Under the pieces are notes generated by a model. That model saw nothing but the letters and a program-made list of their open reading frames with translations. It was not told the origin of the DNA and made no database searches. This document shows, piece after piece, positions 47,156 through 54,763 of a stretch of 64,000 bases of DNA. The stretch is from positions 535,771 to 599,770 of the forward strand of contig NZ_JACHHN010000003.1 of the NCBI RefSeq assembly GCF_014202765.1, given 5' to 3'. Position 1 is the stretch's first letter; each line of letters begins with the position of its first letter. This DNA is from Silvimonas terrae (GTDB taxonomy: Bacteria > Pseudomonadota > Gammaproteobacteria > Burkholderiales > Chitinibacteraceae). The translations under genes were made by a program, and so were the position numbers.

Positions 47156-50100
47156 TTGTTTTTGAGAATTTTGCTTGTGCAGCGGCCCAAAACTTCGCAA
47201 GAGCAGGATGCGGGCCAATCATTTGGTCAGATCAGGCGCATCCTGATTTCTTTGTTTTTGCTGGTTCTTTTGCTGACGTTGTGTGTCATCGGCTGGTCGA
47301 CCTACCGCAGTTATCTGGATCGGCTGGGCGCTGCCCAACAGCAGATGCAAACGCTCGCGCGTGCCCTGGAAGAACACGTCGGCCGCACCACTGATGCAGC
47401 AATTGAATCGCTGCAACTGATTCGCGAAAACCCGCAAATCAAGGCCTGCCTTGGCAACCAGGATCAAGCCTGCCTGCACCAGGAACTCCAGCGTATTGCC
47501 ACCCGTTTCAGCCAGGTCGGCAGTTTTACCCTGATCGCCCCGGATGGTGACTTGCTGGCCTCTTCGGCCGTCGATCACGTCCCACCGCGCAATCTCTCGC
47601 AAACGCATTACTTTCGCATCGTGAATGCCCAGCCCGGTTTGTCCTGGTATGTTGCTGAACAACAGCCGGACCCGCTGGGCGGTGCCAATGTCATCCCCAT
47701 TGTCGCCAACCTGGAAAGCAGCCACGGTGTCACCGGGGCGCTTCTGGTAGCCACGCTGCGGCCGGACTACTTCTACCGCTTCTACAAAACGGAACAGACC
47801 GAGCGCCTGACCATCCGCCTGTTTCGTAACGACGGCATTCTGCTGCTGCGCTATCCGCCAGATGAAACCGAAATCGGGCGGGATATCTCGTTTATGCGCT
47901 TCTTTGACGAGGTGTTCAGCCAGGGCACTGCCGGCGTCAGCACAGAAACCAGCCCGGTCGACCACCAGACGCTGATCTTTGGCTGGCGGCGGGTAGACAA
48001 CCGGCCGCTGGGCATTGCCGTGGGTGTGAACCGCAATGACGTGCTGCTGGCCTGGCAGCGCGCACAAGTAGTCAACGGCGTGATTGTGTTGCTGATGATC
48101 GCCGCCGGGGCGCTCTTGCTGATCTACGTTCTGCGCCAGCTAACCCGGCTGGAAAAAGCCGAGTTCGATCTTTATCTGACCCGTGCGGCGGTAGAGCGGG
48201 GTGCCGATATGGCGGTGTGGCTGGATCGCAATGGCCGTATCTGCTACGTCAATACCATTGGCTGCCAGCGGCTGGGCTACACCGAACAGGCACTGCGCAA
48301 TATGCGCTTGTCCGACATCAACCCGGCCATTCGTGGCGATGCCTGGCCACGGTTCTGGGAGCGTTTATCGCGCCACAAGCATCTGGTGGAAGAAAGCTCG
48401 CTGCGCACCCGCACGGGCCAGGTGTTCCCGATCGAGGTGTATTCCAACTACATCGTCTTCAAGGGCGAGGAATACAACTGCGCGGTGGTGCGGGATATCT
48501 CCGAGCGGCGCATGGCCGAGCAGGCCATTGTGCGCAGCGAACAACAACTGCGCCTGGCGCTGGAGGCCTCGGCCACCGGGCTGTTTGATATGCCGCTGGA
48601 TGGCCGCACCGCCGCCGTTACCAGTCCGGAATATGACCGTCTGCTGGGCTACGAACCCGGCGAGATGGTAGAAACATTCGAGAAGTGGAAAAACCAGCTG
48701 CACCCGGATGACCGGGAAGATGTGCTTGATGCCCTGCGCAGTTATTACAACGGTGCCGCCGCGCAATTTGCCATTGAATATCGGCGGCGCACCCGGCACG
48801 GCCAATACCACTGGTTCCAGTGTCGCGGCCGGCTGGTCGAACTTGATGAAAGCGGTAGCCCTACCCGGCTGATTGGCACCGTGACGGACATTACGGAACG
48901 CAAGCAGGCACAGGATCGCATTACCGAACTGGCCAACTTTGACCCCGTCACCCGCCTGGCCAACCGCAACCTGCTGCGCGATGAATTGCGTTTATCCATT
49001 GCGGCGGCGGAACGGCGCGGGCATTTGCTGGCGGTGCTGTTCCTGGACCTGGACCGCTTCAAAACAGTCAATGACTCGCTCGGCCACGCGGCGGGCGACG
49101 AGGTTCTCAAGCAGGTGGCGCAGCGGCTGCGCGGCACCGTGCGGCGTTCGGACATTCTGGCGCGGCTGGGCGGTGACGAGTTTGTGGTGGTGCTGACCGA
49201 CGTCAAAAGCACTGAACAGGTGACGGATGTCGCCTCGCACATCCTGGCGGTGTTCTCTGACCCGTTCGAACTGGAAGCCGGCAGCTTTGCGACCTCCACC
49301 TCGATCGGCATCAGCGTTTATCCCACCGACGCAGAAAGCCCGGATGTCCTGGTGCGCAATGCCGACGTCGCCATGTATCAAGCCAAAGCCAACGGCCGCA
49401 ACAACTTCCAGTTCTTCACGGCGGACCTGAATGCGCGTGCCTCCGAGCGTTTGCAACTGGAAGCGAGCATGCGCATGGCGCTGCATAACGACCAGTTCAA
49501 GCTGCATTACCAACCACAAGTGAGCCTGCCTGATCAGCAAATTGTGGGGGCCGAGGCGTTGATCCGCTGGCAACACCCGGAGCACGGGTTGATTTCACCC
49601 TCGCGCTTCATCCCCATTGCGGAAGACTCCCGCATGATCGTCACGCTGGGCACCTGGGTCTTGCAAAGTGCGGTGCGCCAGGCCGGCCGCTGGCAAGCTG
49701 CCGGTTTGCCGCCGATCACCATTGCGGTCAACCTGTCGCCCTTGCAACTGCATCAGCCCAATCTGCCGGAAATTGTGGCCGAAGCGCTGGCCGATGCCGG
49801 GCTGGATGCGCAATACCTTGAACTGGAAGTGACCGAATCGGTCATCATGCAAGAAGGCGAGCAAGTCACGATGGCCTTGCACCGCCTCAAGAAACTGGGC
49901 GTGCGGCTATCGATTGATGACTTTGGCACGGGGTATTCCAGCCTGTCTTACCTCAAGCGCTTTGCCTTTGACAAACTCAAGGTGGATCAAAGCTTTGTGC
50001 GTGATCTCTCCACCGACCCCAACGACGAAGCCATTGTGCTGGCCATTATCGGACTGGGTAAAACACTGGGCATGACCGTGCTGGCCGAGGGCGTGGAAAC

Positions 50101-50251
50101 CCACGAACAACTGGCATTCCTGGAACGCGCCGGCATCGACTCGGTCCAGGGTTATTTACTCAGCCGCCCCATCACCGCCGAGGCCTTTGAAGCGTTGATT
50201 ACCCCCGGCGCCTACGTCGAACCCGGCCTGCGGCCCGACGCTACGGTATAA
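47156..50251 (+). CDS. Membrane PAS-GGDEF-EAL cyclic-di-GMP protein
   Basis: This protein of about 1031 aa makes and/or degrades cyclic di-GMP. It has a membrane helix near residue 35, a periplasmic Cache-like sensor (about 60-300), a second helix (VVNGVIVLLMIAAGALLLIY), two PAS domains (with VVRDISERRMAEQA and LIGTVTDITERKQAQD as linkers), GGDEF with the intact motif at 672-676 (RLGGDEFVVVL), and EAL with Glu800 (GAEALIRWQHP), DDFGTGYSS and KVDQSF. Both domains look active. The start is uncertain: TTG at 47156 is the first in frame, GTG at 47177 another option. Confidence 0.9.
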   Translation: MFLRILLVQRPKTSQEQDAGQSFGQIRRILISLFLLVLLLTLCVIGWSTYRSYLDRLGAAQQQMQTLARALEEHVGRTTDAAIESLQLIRENPQIKACLGNQDQACLHQELQRIATRFSQVGSFTLIAPDGDLLASSAVDHVPPRNLSQTHYFRIVNAQPGLSWYVAEQQPDPLGGANVIPIVANLESSHGVTGALLVATLRPDYFYRFYKTEQTERLTIRLFRNDGILLLRYPPDETEIGRDISFMRFFDEVFSQGTAGVSTETSPVDHQTLIFGWRRVDNRPLGIAVGVNRNDVLLAWQRAQVVNGVIVLLMIAAGALLLIYVLRQLTRLEKAEFDLYLTRAAVERGADMAVWLDRNGRICYVNTIGCQRLGYTEQALRNMRLSDINPAIRGDAWPRFWERLSRHKHLVEESSLRTRTGQVFPIEVYSNYIVFKGEEYNCAVVRDISERRMAEQAIVRSEQQLRLALEASATGLFDMPLDGRTAAVTSPEYDRLLGYEPGEMVETFEKWKNQLHPDDREDVLDALRSYYNGAAAQFAIEYRRRTRHGQYHWFQCRGRLVELDESGSPTRLIGTVTDITERKQAQDRITELANFDPVTRLANRNLLRDELRLSIAAAERRGHLLAVLFLDLDRFKTVNDSLGHAAGDEVLKQVAQRLRGTVRRSDILARLGGDEFVVVLTDVKSTEQVTDVASHILAVFSDPFELEAGSFATSTSIGISVYPTDAESPDVLVRNADVAMYQAKANGRNNFQFFTADLNARASERLQLEASMRMALHNDQFKLHYQPQVSLPDQQIVGAEALIRWQHPEHGLISPSRFIPIAEDSRMIVTLGTWVLQSAVRQAGRWQAAGLPPITIAVNLSPLQLHQPNLPEIVAEALADAGLDAQYLELEVTESVIMQEGEQVTMALHRLKKLGVRLSIDDFGTGYSSLSYLKRFAFDKLKVDQSFVRDLSTDPNDEAIVLAIIGLGKTLGMTVLAEGVETHEQLAFLERAGIDSVQGYLLSRPITAEAFEALITPGAYVEPGLRPDATV

Positions 50252-50352
50252 ACCCGATCACCGCAAATGCTCGTTCACTGGGATAATGCTCAATAATTGC
50301 TGGCGTACGTTGACGTTGGCCATCTCCCACCGGTTTTTCTGGAACAAAGGCA

Positions 50353-51258
50353 ATGAATCCGAAATTTGTCGTATTTGGCGAAGCACTGACCGACTTTATT
50401 GCAGAAGGCGATGGCCTGTGGCGTGCCGTGCCGGGCGGCTCTTGCTGGAACGTGGCGCGTGTATCGGCCCGGCTGGGCTTGACCACCGCATATGCCGGCT
50501 CGGTCAGCGCAGATAATTTTGGAGATGATCTGGTGCGCCTGGCCCGTGAGGCCGGGCTGGACATGCGCTTTATGCAGCAAGTAGAGCGCCCGCCATTTCT
50601 GGCCATGGTGCCCTCCAAGCACCCACCGCGATATTTCTTTATTGGCAATGACAGTGCCGACCAGCACCTGGACTTCAGCCGCTTTCCGCAAAGCTGGATG
50701 AATGATCTGGAGATTGCCCACTTTGGCTGCATCAGTCTGGTCCGCCAGCCACTGGCCGGTAAACTGGTGGAAACCGCCGAACAGATCAAGGCGCTGGGCA
50801 AGCGTATCTGTTTTGACCCCAACTACCGCAACCTGATGGAAGACCCCGGTTACCGTGCCACCTTGCAGCGCATGAGCGAACTGGCCGATTACATCAAGGT
50901 GTCCGACGAAGACTTGCTGCACCTGTTCCCAGGTAAAACGGTAAACGGCGCACTGGATATCCTGCGCGGCTGGGCCCCCAATGCCTGGGTGCTGCTCACC
51001 AAAGGTGGCGAAGGCATGACCCTGCTCACCCCGCAGGGCGAAGCCAGCCGCCCCGTATACCAGGTGGATGTGGCCGATACCGTGGGCGCCGGGGACGCCA
51101 GTATGGGTGGCTGGATTGCCAGCGTGCTCAATAATCCGGATGCACCGTTGCAAACGCATATTGATACCGCAGCGGCGGCCGCGGCGACGGTGTGCCGGCA
51201 GCATGGGGCGTATGCGCCAACGATGGATGAGGTGCAGGCGTTGATGGCACGGGGGTGA
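50353..51258 (+). CDS. PfkB-family sugar kinase (fructokinase-like)
   Basis: This 301-aa ribokinase-fold kinase phosphorylates a sugar at the expense of ATP. The PfkB signature 1 is VPGGSCWNVARVSARLGL (here with Cys and Trp in the normal GGAxxN), and signature 2 with the catalytic Asp is DTVGAGDASMGGWIAS. The opening KFVVFGEALTDFI resembles fructokinases. It is a single gene followed by a short hairpin. Fructose is the best guess; adenosine or 2-keto sugars remain possible. Confidence 0.85.
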   Translation: MNPKFVVFGEALTDFIAEGDGLWRAVPGGSCWNVARVSARLGLTTAYAGSVSADNFGDDLVRLAREAGLDMRFMQQVERPPFLAMVPSKHPPRYFFIGNDSADQHLDFSRFPQSWMNDLEIAHFGCISLVRQPLAGKLVETAEQIKALGKRICFDPNYRNLMEDPGYRATLQRMSELADYIKVSDEDLLHLFPGKTVNGALDILRGWAPNAWVLLTKGGEGMTLLTPQGEASRPVYQVDVADTVGAGDASMGGWIASVLNNPDAPLQTHIDTAAAAAATVCRQHGAYAPTMDEVQALMARG

Positions 51259-51261
51259 TGG

Positions 51262-51286
51262 AGCCAGGGCGCTGGCGGCTTTTTTT
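51262..51286 (+). terminator. Intrinsic terminator after the PfkB kinase gene
   Basis: The imperfect hairpin AGCCAG-GGCG-CTGG(CG)GCT is followed by seven T. It lies directly after the kinase stop codon. Confidence 0.6.
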
Positions 51287-51337
51287 AGGCTGTTTGCGCT
51301 GTGCGCAAGGATGATGTGCTTATCCTTGCCACTGACT

Positions 51338-51588
51338 CGTCATTCCGCTCGGCCCCCTTGCGCCGGAATCCAGTGAGGCCGCCGCAAGTGCCTTTGTTGG
51401 CGAGGATGCCAACCTCGTAGGGTGGATTCGGAGCGTAGCGACAATCCACCTTTGCTGACTTAAAACCTTGAACCGCTATTAGCGCCTTCGGCTCGGGTAA
51501 AGGCATTACATACCGGGGGTCGCCTTTTCTTTGGGTACTTTCTTTTGGATCGCCAAAAGAAAGTACCCAAAGAAAAGGCGACCCCCGG
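51338..51588. repeat. Repeat island: unit C, unit B and a long palindrome
   Basis: The gene-free stretch 51287-51672 contains unit C (51338-51374), unit B (51418-51450, GGTGGATTC ... AATCCACC), a module reading TTGAACCGCTATTAGCGCC and a giant hairpin (listed separately). The same order and modules recur at 53852-54182. From 51589 to 51672 I see only low-complexity sequence (CAACCCCAACCCC). Confidence 0.8.
51513..51588. repeat. Perfect 36-bp inverted repeat with 4-base loop
   Basis: The arms 51513-51548 and 51553-51588 are exact reverse complements over 36 bases; the loop is ATCG. The left arm begins CCGGGGGTCGCCTTTTCTTT. It has no T run after it, so it is more than a normal terminator, though it could stop transcription on either strand. 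Confidence 0.93.
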
Positions 51589-51672
51589 ACTTTTTCGCTC
51601 CGCGATTCCCTCAATCGGAAAAGTCCTTGAAAGGGGGGAGGAGTCAAAAACAACCCCAACCCCAACTGCAGA

Positions 51673-52734
51673 CTACTCCCCCGCCCCTCTCCGGTCCCGC
51701 CGGTTGGCATACCACGAATGCAGCGCGGCCAGAATAATCAGCACCGCAGCAATCCCACCCGTGGCCGCATCCGGTACTTCAGCCAGTGGCGCAATCAGCA
51801 TCACCCCAGCCAGTGCGCCAATGGCCCAGAAGGCGCCGTGTTCCAGATAGCGCAGTTCTGACAATGTGCCCTTCTCCACCAGCATCAGCGTAAAACTGCG
51901 CACAAACATGGCGCCAATGCCAAGGCCAATGGCAATCAGGAAAATGTTGCGTGTCAGCGCAAACGCACCCAGCACGCCGTCAAAACTGAATGAGGCATCC
52001 AGCAGTTCCAGATAAATAAACCCGCCCCAGCCCGCGCGCACGACACTGCTGTCTGACCCCATCAGCGCGCTGATCCCGTTGACCACGGTATACGCAATCA
52101 GCCCCCAGATACCGGCCACCAGCAAGCGCCAGGCTTCGGGTTGCGGCAGGGCCGACGCCAGCGCCAGCAAGCCCACCAATGTGAGCACCACACCGGCCAT
52201 TTCCAGCCGGCCCAATTGCTGCATGGCGCGCTCCAGCGGGCGCAGCCAGTGGCTTTCTTTGTTCTGGTTCAGGAAAAAGTGCCAGAACACCTGCAACAAA
52301 AACGTCCCGCCAAAGGCCATGACTTCGATATGGGCCGATTGCAGGGTGTCCGCGTAGCGATGCGGCGCGACGATCGCCATGGTCAGGACGTCGTTGGCAG
52401 GCCAGTGCCCGCTGCTGATCCACTCATACACTGAAAAAGGCCCCGGCAAGGGCGGCGCGTGGGCGATGACGGCGACGATCACCAACGGGAACAACACCCG
52501 CATGCCGCACACGGCCACGATCATGCCCCACAGCAAAAAGCGCTGCTGCCAGCGTTTATCCCAATGTCGCAAAATACTGGCATTCACCACCGCATTATCA
52601 AAACTGAGGCTGGTTTCCAGTAGAGCCAGGTTAAACGCCGCCCACAGGCCGGCGGAACCACCCAGCACAGCGGCAATGGCCAGCCCGGCAAGGCTGACCC
52701 AGATGGCATGACGGAAATAACGCAAAGTATGCAT
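51673..52734 (-). CDS. DUF475 (TerC-like) integral membrane protein
   Basis: This 353-aa protein of about nine helices belongs to the DUF475 branch of the TerC superfamily. The paired acidic signature is visible twice: LLETSLSFDNAVVNASIL near residue 45 and LLDASFSFDGVLGAFALT near residue 230. TerC-like proteins are linked to metal (Mn) export or tellurite tolerance, but the substrate here is unknown. I prefer the ATG at 52734 (MHTLRYFRHAIWVSLAG); one at 52773 is possible. Single gene. Confidence 0.85.
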   Translation of the reverse strand: MHTLRYFRHAIWVSLAGLAIAAVLGGSAGLWAAFNLALLETSLSFDNAVVNASILRHWDKRWQQRFLLWGMIVAVCGMRVLFPLVIVAVIAHAPPLPGPFSVYEWISSGHWPANDVLTMAIVAPHRYADTLQSAHIEVMAFGGTFLLQVFWHFFLNQNKESHWLRPLERAMQQLGRLEMAGVVLTLVGLLALASALPQPEAWRLLVAGIWGLIAYTVVNGISALMGSDSSVVRAGWGGFIYLELLDASFSFDGVLGAFALTRNIFLIAIGLGIGAMFVRSFTLMLVEKGTLSELRYLEHGAFWAIGALAGVMLIAPLAEVPDAATGGIAAVLIILAALHSWYANRRDRRGAGE

Positions 52735-52903
52735 GTGCAGTTTGTTTGTTCTTGTCGAGAGCGCAATCGGCATTATGCCCGTTTGCCAGTGGCATACAGG
52801 ACTTTGAGCACACGCAGTACAACGCCTATACTCGACCTGTTGCGCCGCAGGCCATGCGCAGTCCGGCGCGGCACGAAACCACGTAAAAAGGATGGAAAAA
52901 AAT

Positions 52904-53761
52904 ATGAGTCAGGTCTACCTCGAACTCGTCCAGGCGCACGACGCGCTGCTACAGAAAAAAGATGCGCCGCTGTATAGCTCGCTGGAAGGTTTGACGCCAG
53001 CCCCGAGTACCGACAAAGCGGGTGCTCCGGTAGTGATGATCTTTGCGCCGCATCCGGATGATGAATGTATTATCGGCGCCCTGCCGCTGCGTCTTGGCCG
53101 TGAAGCCGGTTACCACGTGGTCAACGTGGCCGTCACGCAAGGCTCTAACGCCGCCCGCAAGCAACCGCGCTGGGAAGAACTGTCCAACGCCTGCAAGTAC
53201 CTGGGTTTCTCCCTGCGCGAGACCATTCCTGGCGGGCTGGGGAATGTATCGACCAAGACCCGGGATGGTGCACCGGCCGAATGGGCCGAAAAAGTGGCCG
53301 TGATCGCCGCGCTGATCAAGGAATACAAACCGGCGGTGTGCGTGTTCCCCAACAACAACGACTATCACTCTGCCCACATCGGCACGCATTACCTGGTGAG
53401 GGACGCGCTGGCCAGCATCGGCCATGCCTGCTATGTGGCGGACAGCGAGTTCTGGCGCCAGATGGACAAACCCAATGCGCTGATTGAAACCAGCATCCAG
53501 GACACCGCCGATCTGATCGCTGCGCTGGCCTGCCATGTGGGTGAAGTGGAGCGCAATCCGTACCATCTGCGCTTGCCAGGCTGGATGGCCGACAATGTGC
53601 GCCGTGGCGCGGAAGTGGTGGGCGGCCAGGGCGAAGCGGCACCCAGCTTTTCGTTTGGCACGCTGTACCGGGTTGAATATTTTGATGGCAAGACCGTGGT
53701 GCCAACGGACAAGAAGTTCACCGTCACGGCCGGGGATGACATCAAGAAGTTGTTTGCTTGA
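52904..53761 (+). CDS. PIG-L family N-acetylglucosamine deacetylase-like protein
   Basis: This 285-aa zinc enzyme has the PIG-L/LmbE motif IFAPHPDDECIIGALPLRLG (His50, Asp52, Asp53) and a second metal His in NNDYHSAHIGTHYL. Family members remove acetyl groups from N-acetylglucosamine conjugates. An ATG 12 bp earlier is possible, but the spacing from AAGGA favours 52904. It has no sugar-pathway partner next to it, so the substrate is open. A terminator follows. Confidence 0.88.
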   Translation: MSQVYLELVQAHDALLQKKDAPLYSSLEGLTPAPSTDKAGAPVVMIFAPHPDDECIIGALPLRLGREAGYHVVNVAVTQGSNAARKQPRWEELSNACKYLGFSLRETIPGGLGNVSTKTRDGAPAEWAEKVAVIAALIKEYKPAVCVFPNNNDYHSAHIGTHYLVRDALASIGHACYVADSEFWRQMDKPNALIETSIQDTADLIAALACHVGEVERNPYHLRLPGWMADNVRRGAEVVGGQGEAAPSFSFGTLYRVEYFDGKTVVPTDKKFTVTAGDDIKKLFA

Positions 53762-53781
53762 TCAAGCCTTTTCAGGCGAAG

Positions 53782-53807
53782 AAAAGCGGCCCCTGGGCCG
53801 CTTTTTT
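53782..53807 (+). terminator. Intrinsic terminator after the PIG-L gene
   Basis: AAGCGGCCC and GGGCCGCTT form a tight hairpin followed by a T run. Confidence 0.88.
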
Positions 53808-53851
53808 GTTGCCGCTACACACGTAATTTGAGTGGGAACGCCGCACGACCG

Positions 53852-54182
53852 CGTCATTCCGGCGGAGGCCGGAATCCAGTCTGGCCACCGCAGGTGGCCT
53901 TTGCTGGCAGATGCCACTCGTAGCCCGGATGAAGCGAAGCGGGAATCCGGGGTGGCTGACCTGGTTCGTACTGATGTTGGATTTTCGCTCTGCTGGCGAG
54001 TGGACCGTAGGGTGGATTCGGAGCGATAGCGACAATCCACCGTGGCTGACACAAAACCTTGAACCCCTGTTAGCGCCTTACGGTGCGGTGTTGAAAGGCA
54101 TTTGACACTGGCGGTGGCCGGAGCACCCTACTTTCTTTGGGGCCGCCGAGGTGCTTCGCCACCTCGGCGGCCCCAAAGAAAG
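53852..54182. repeat. Repeat island: units C, A, B and a long palindrome
   Basis: This gene-free stretch carries unit C (53852-53880), unit A (53920-53952), unit B (54007-54041), the module CTTGAACCCCTGTTAGCGCC, and a perfect inverted repeat with 23-bp arms (54131-54153 and 54160-54182, beginning CTTTCTTTGGGGCCGCC, loop CTTCGC). The same succession occurs at 51338-51588. Confidence 0.85.
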
Positions 54183-54211
54183 GAACCAAAGAAAGGCGAC
54201 CCCAGCCAACA

Positions 54212-54313
54212 TCACCGCCAATACCCATGATGTACCGGTACGTAGATCGGCGCGGGTACGACCACGCAACCGCCAAGCAGCCCAGCCAGCATAAGTGCGA
54301 GTATCCATTTCAT
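54212..54313 (-). CDS. Tiny lipoprotein of 33 aa
   Basis: This small gene codes for a lipoprotein precursor, MKWILALMLAGLLGGC followed by VVVPAPIYVPVHHGYWR. The lipobox LLGGC predicts acylation of Cys16, leaving a mature peptide of only 18 residues. A strong RBS (AAGGAGG) lies upstream, overlapping the stop codon of the 51-codon gene before it. I do not recognise the function. The Val-Pro-rich tail with His-Tyr-Trp resembles small outer-membrane lipoproteins common in beta-proteobacteria. Confidence 0.75.
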   Translation of the reverse strand: MKWILALMLAGLLGGCVVVPAPIYVPVHHGYWR

Positions 54314-54326
54314 GATCTTTGCCTCC

Positions 54327-54482
54327 TTAATAGCGATGCCAGCAACACGGGCCGACGACGATGGGTGCAGGTTCCACAATCACCGGGGCACGCACATAGG
54401 CCCGCGGTGGCGGGCCGACCGGCACGACCACACAGCCCGTCAGGCCCGCCGCCAGCAAGACCATGGTTAACAGGGTTTTCAT
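54327..54482 (-). CDS. Small lipoprotein of 51 aa
   Basis: The precursor begins MKTLLTMVLLAAGLTGC and continues VVVPVGPPPRAYVRAPVI, ending VGPCCWHRY. The lipobox LTGC predicts acylation of Cys17. AAGGAG precedes the ATG at 54482. It is the first of a two-gene unit with the 33-aa lipoprotein; both share CVVVP after the lipid anchor and a Trp near the end, so they are paralogues. The CC pair and His could bind metal, which is speculation. Function unknown. Confidence 0.77.
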   Translation of the reverse strand: MKTLLTMVLLAAGLTGCVVVPVGPPPRAYVRAPVIVEPAPIVVGPCCWHRY

Positions 54483-54763
54483 CAGCCTCTCCTTGTGAGG
54501 TTCACCCCTGAATAACGGGTCGCCAGACCCCCGCGCCTACGGCCTTTGTAACAGCATGCACCGACAGGTGAGCCGTATCACCGTCGACAAAATGTTACGG
54601 AACCGCGCCGCTGGCCCGGTATTTGCATTTGGCATATAAAAAACCGGCTAGTATTCAATGGATTTCTTATGATGAGCCAGTCAGCAAGCAGACGGCCAAG
54701 TCAGCACCCCACGCCGGCCCATCACCCCGGAACCTGAGTGCTTTGCGGAGGAAAGACATCGTC
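54483..54763. promoter_or_regulatory. Divergent region between the lipoprotein pair and a GGDEF-EAL gene
   Basis: This 281-bp gap holds the promoters of two divergent units. I see no clear promoter boxes. An AT-rich patch (ATATAAAAAACCGGCTAG, 54635-54652) is the most likely promoter zone. The RBS of the right-hand gene is GGAGGAAAG at 54747. Confidence 0.35.

Noticed and set aside
51285..51710. Open frames through the repeat islands (also 34855-35426, 54070-54308 and 60910-61559)
   Set aside because: They are made of the repeat modules and hairpins (peptides such as FSLVTFLWRSKEK), which occur in other frames as well; such frames are frequent false gene calls.
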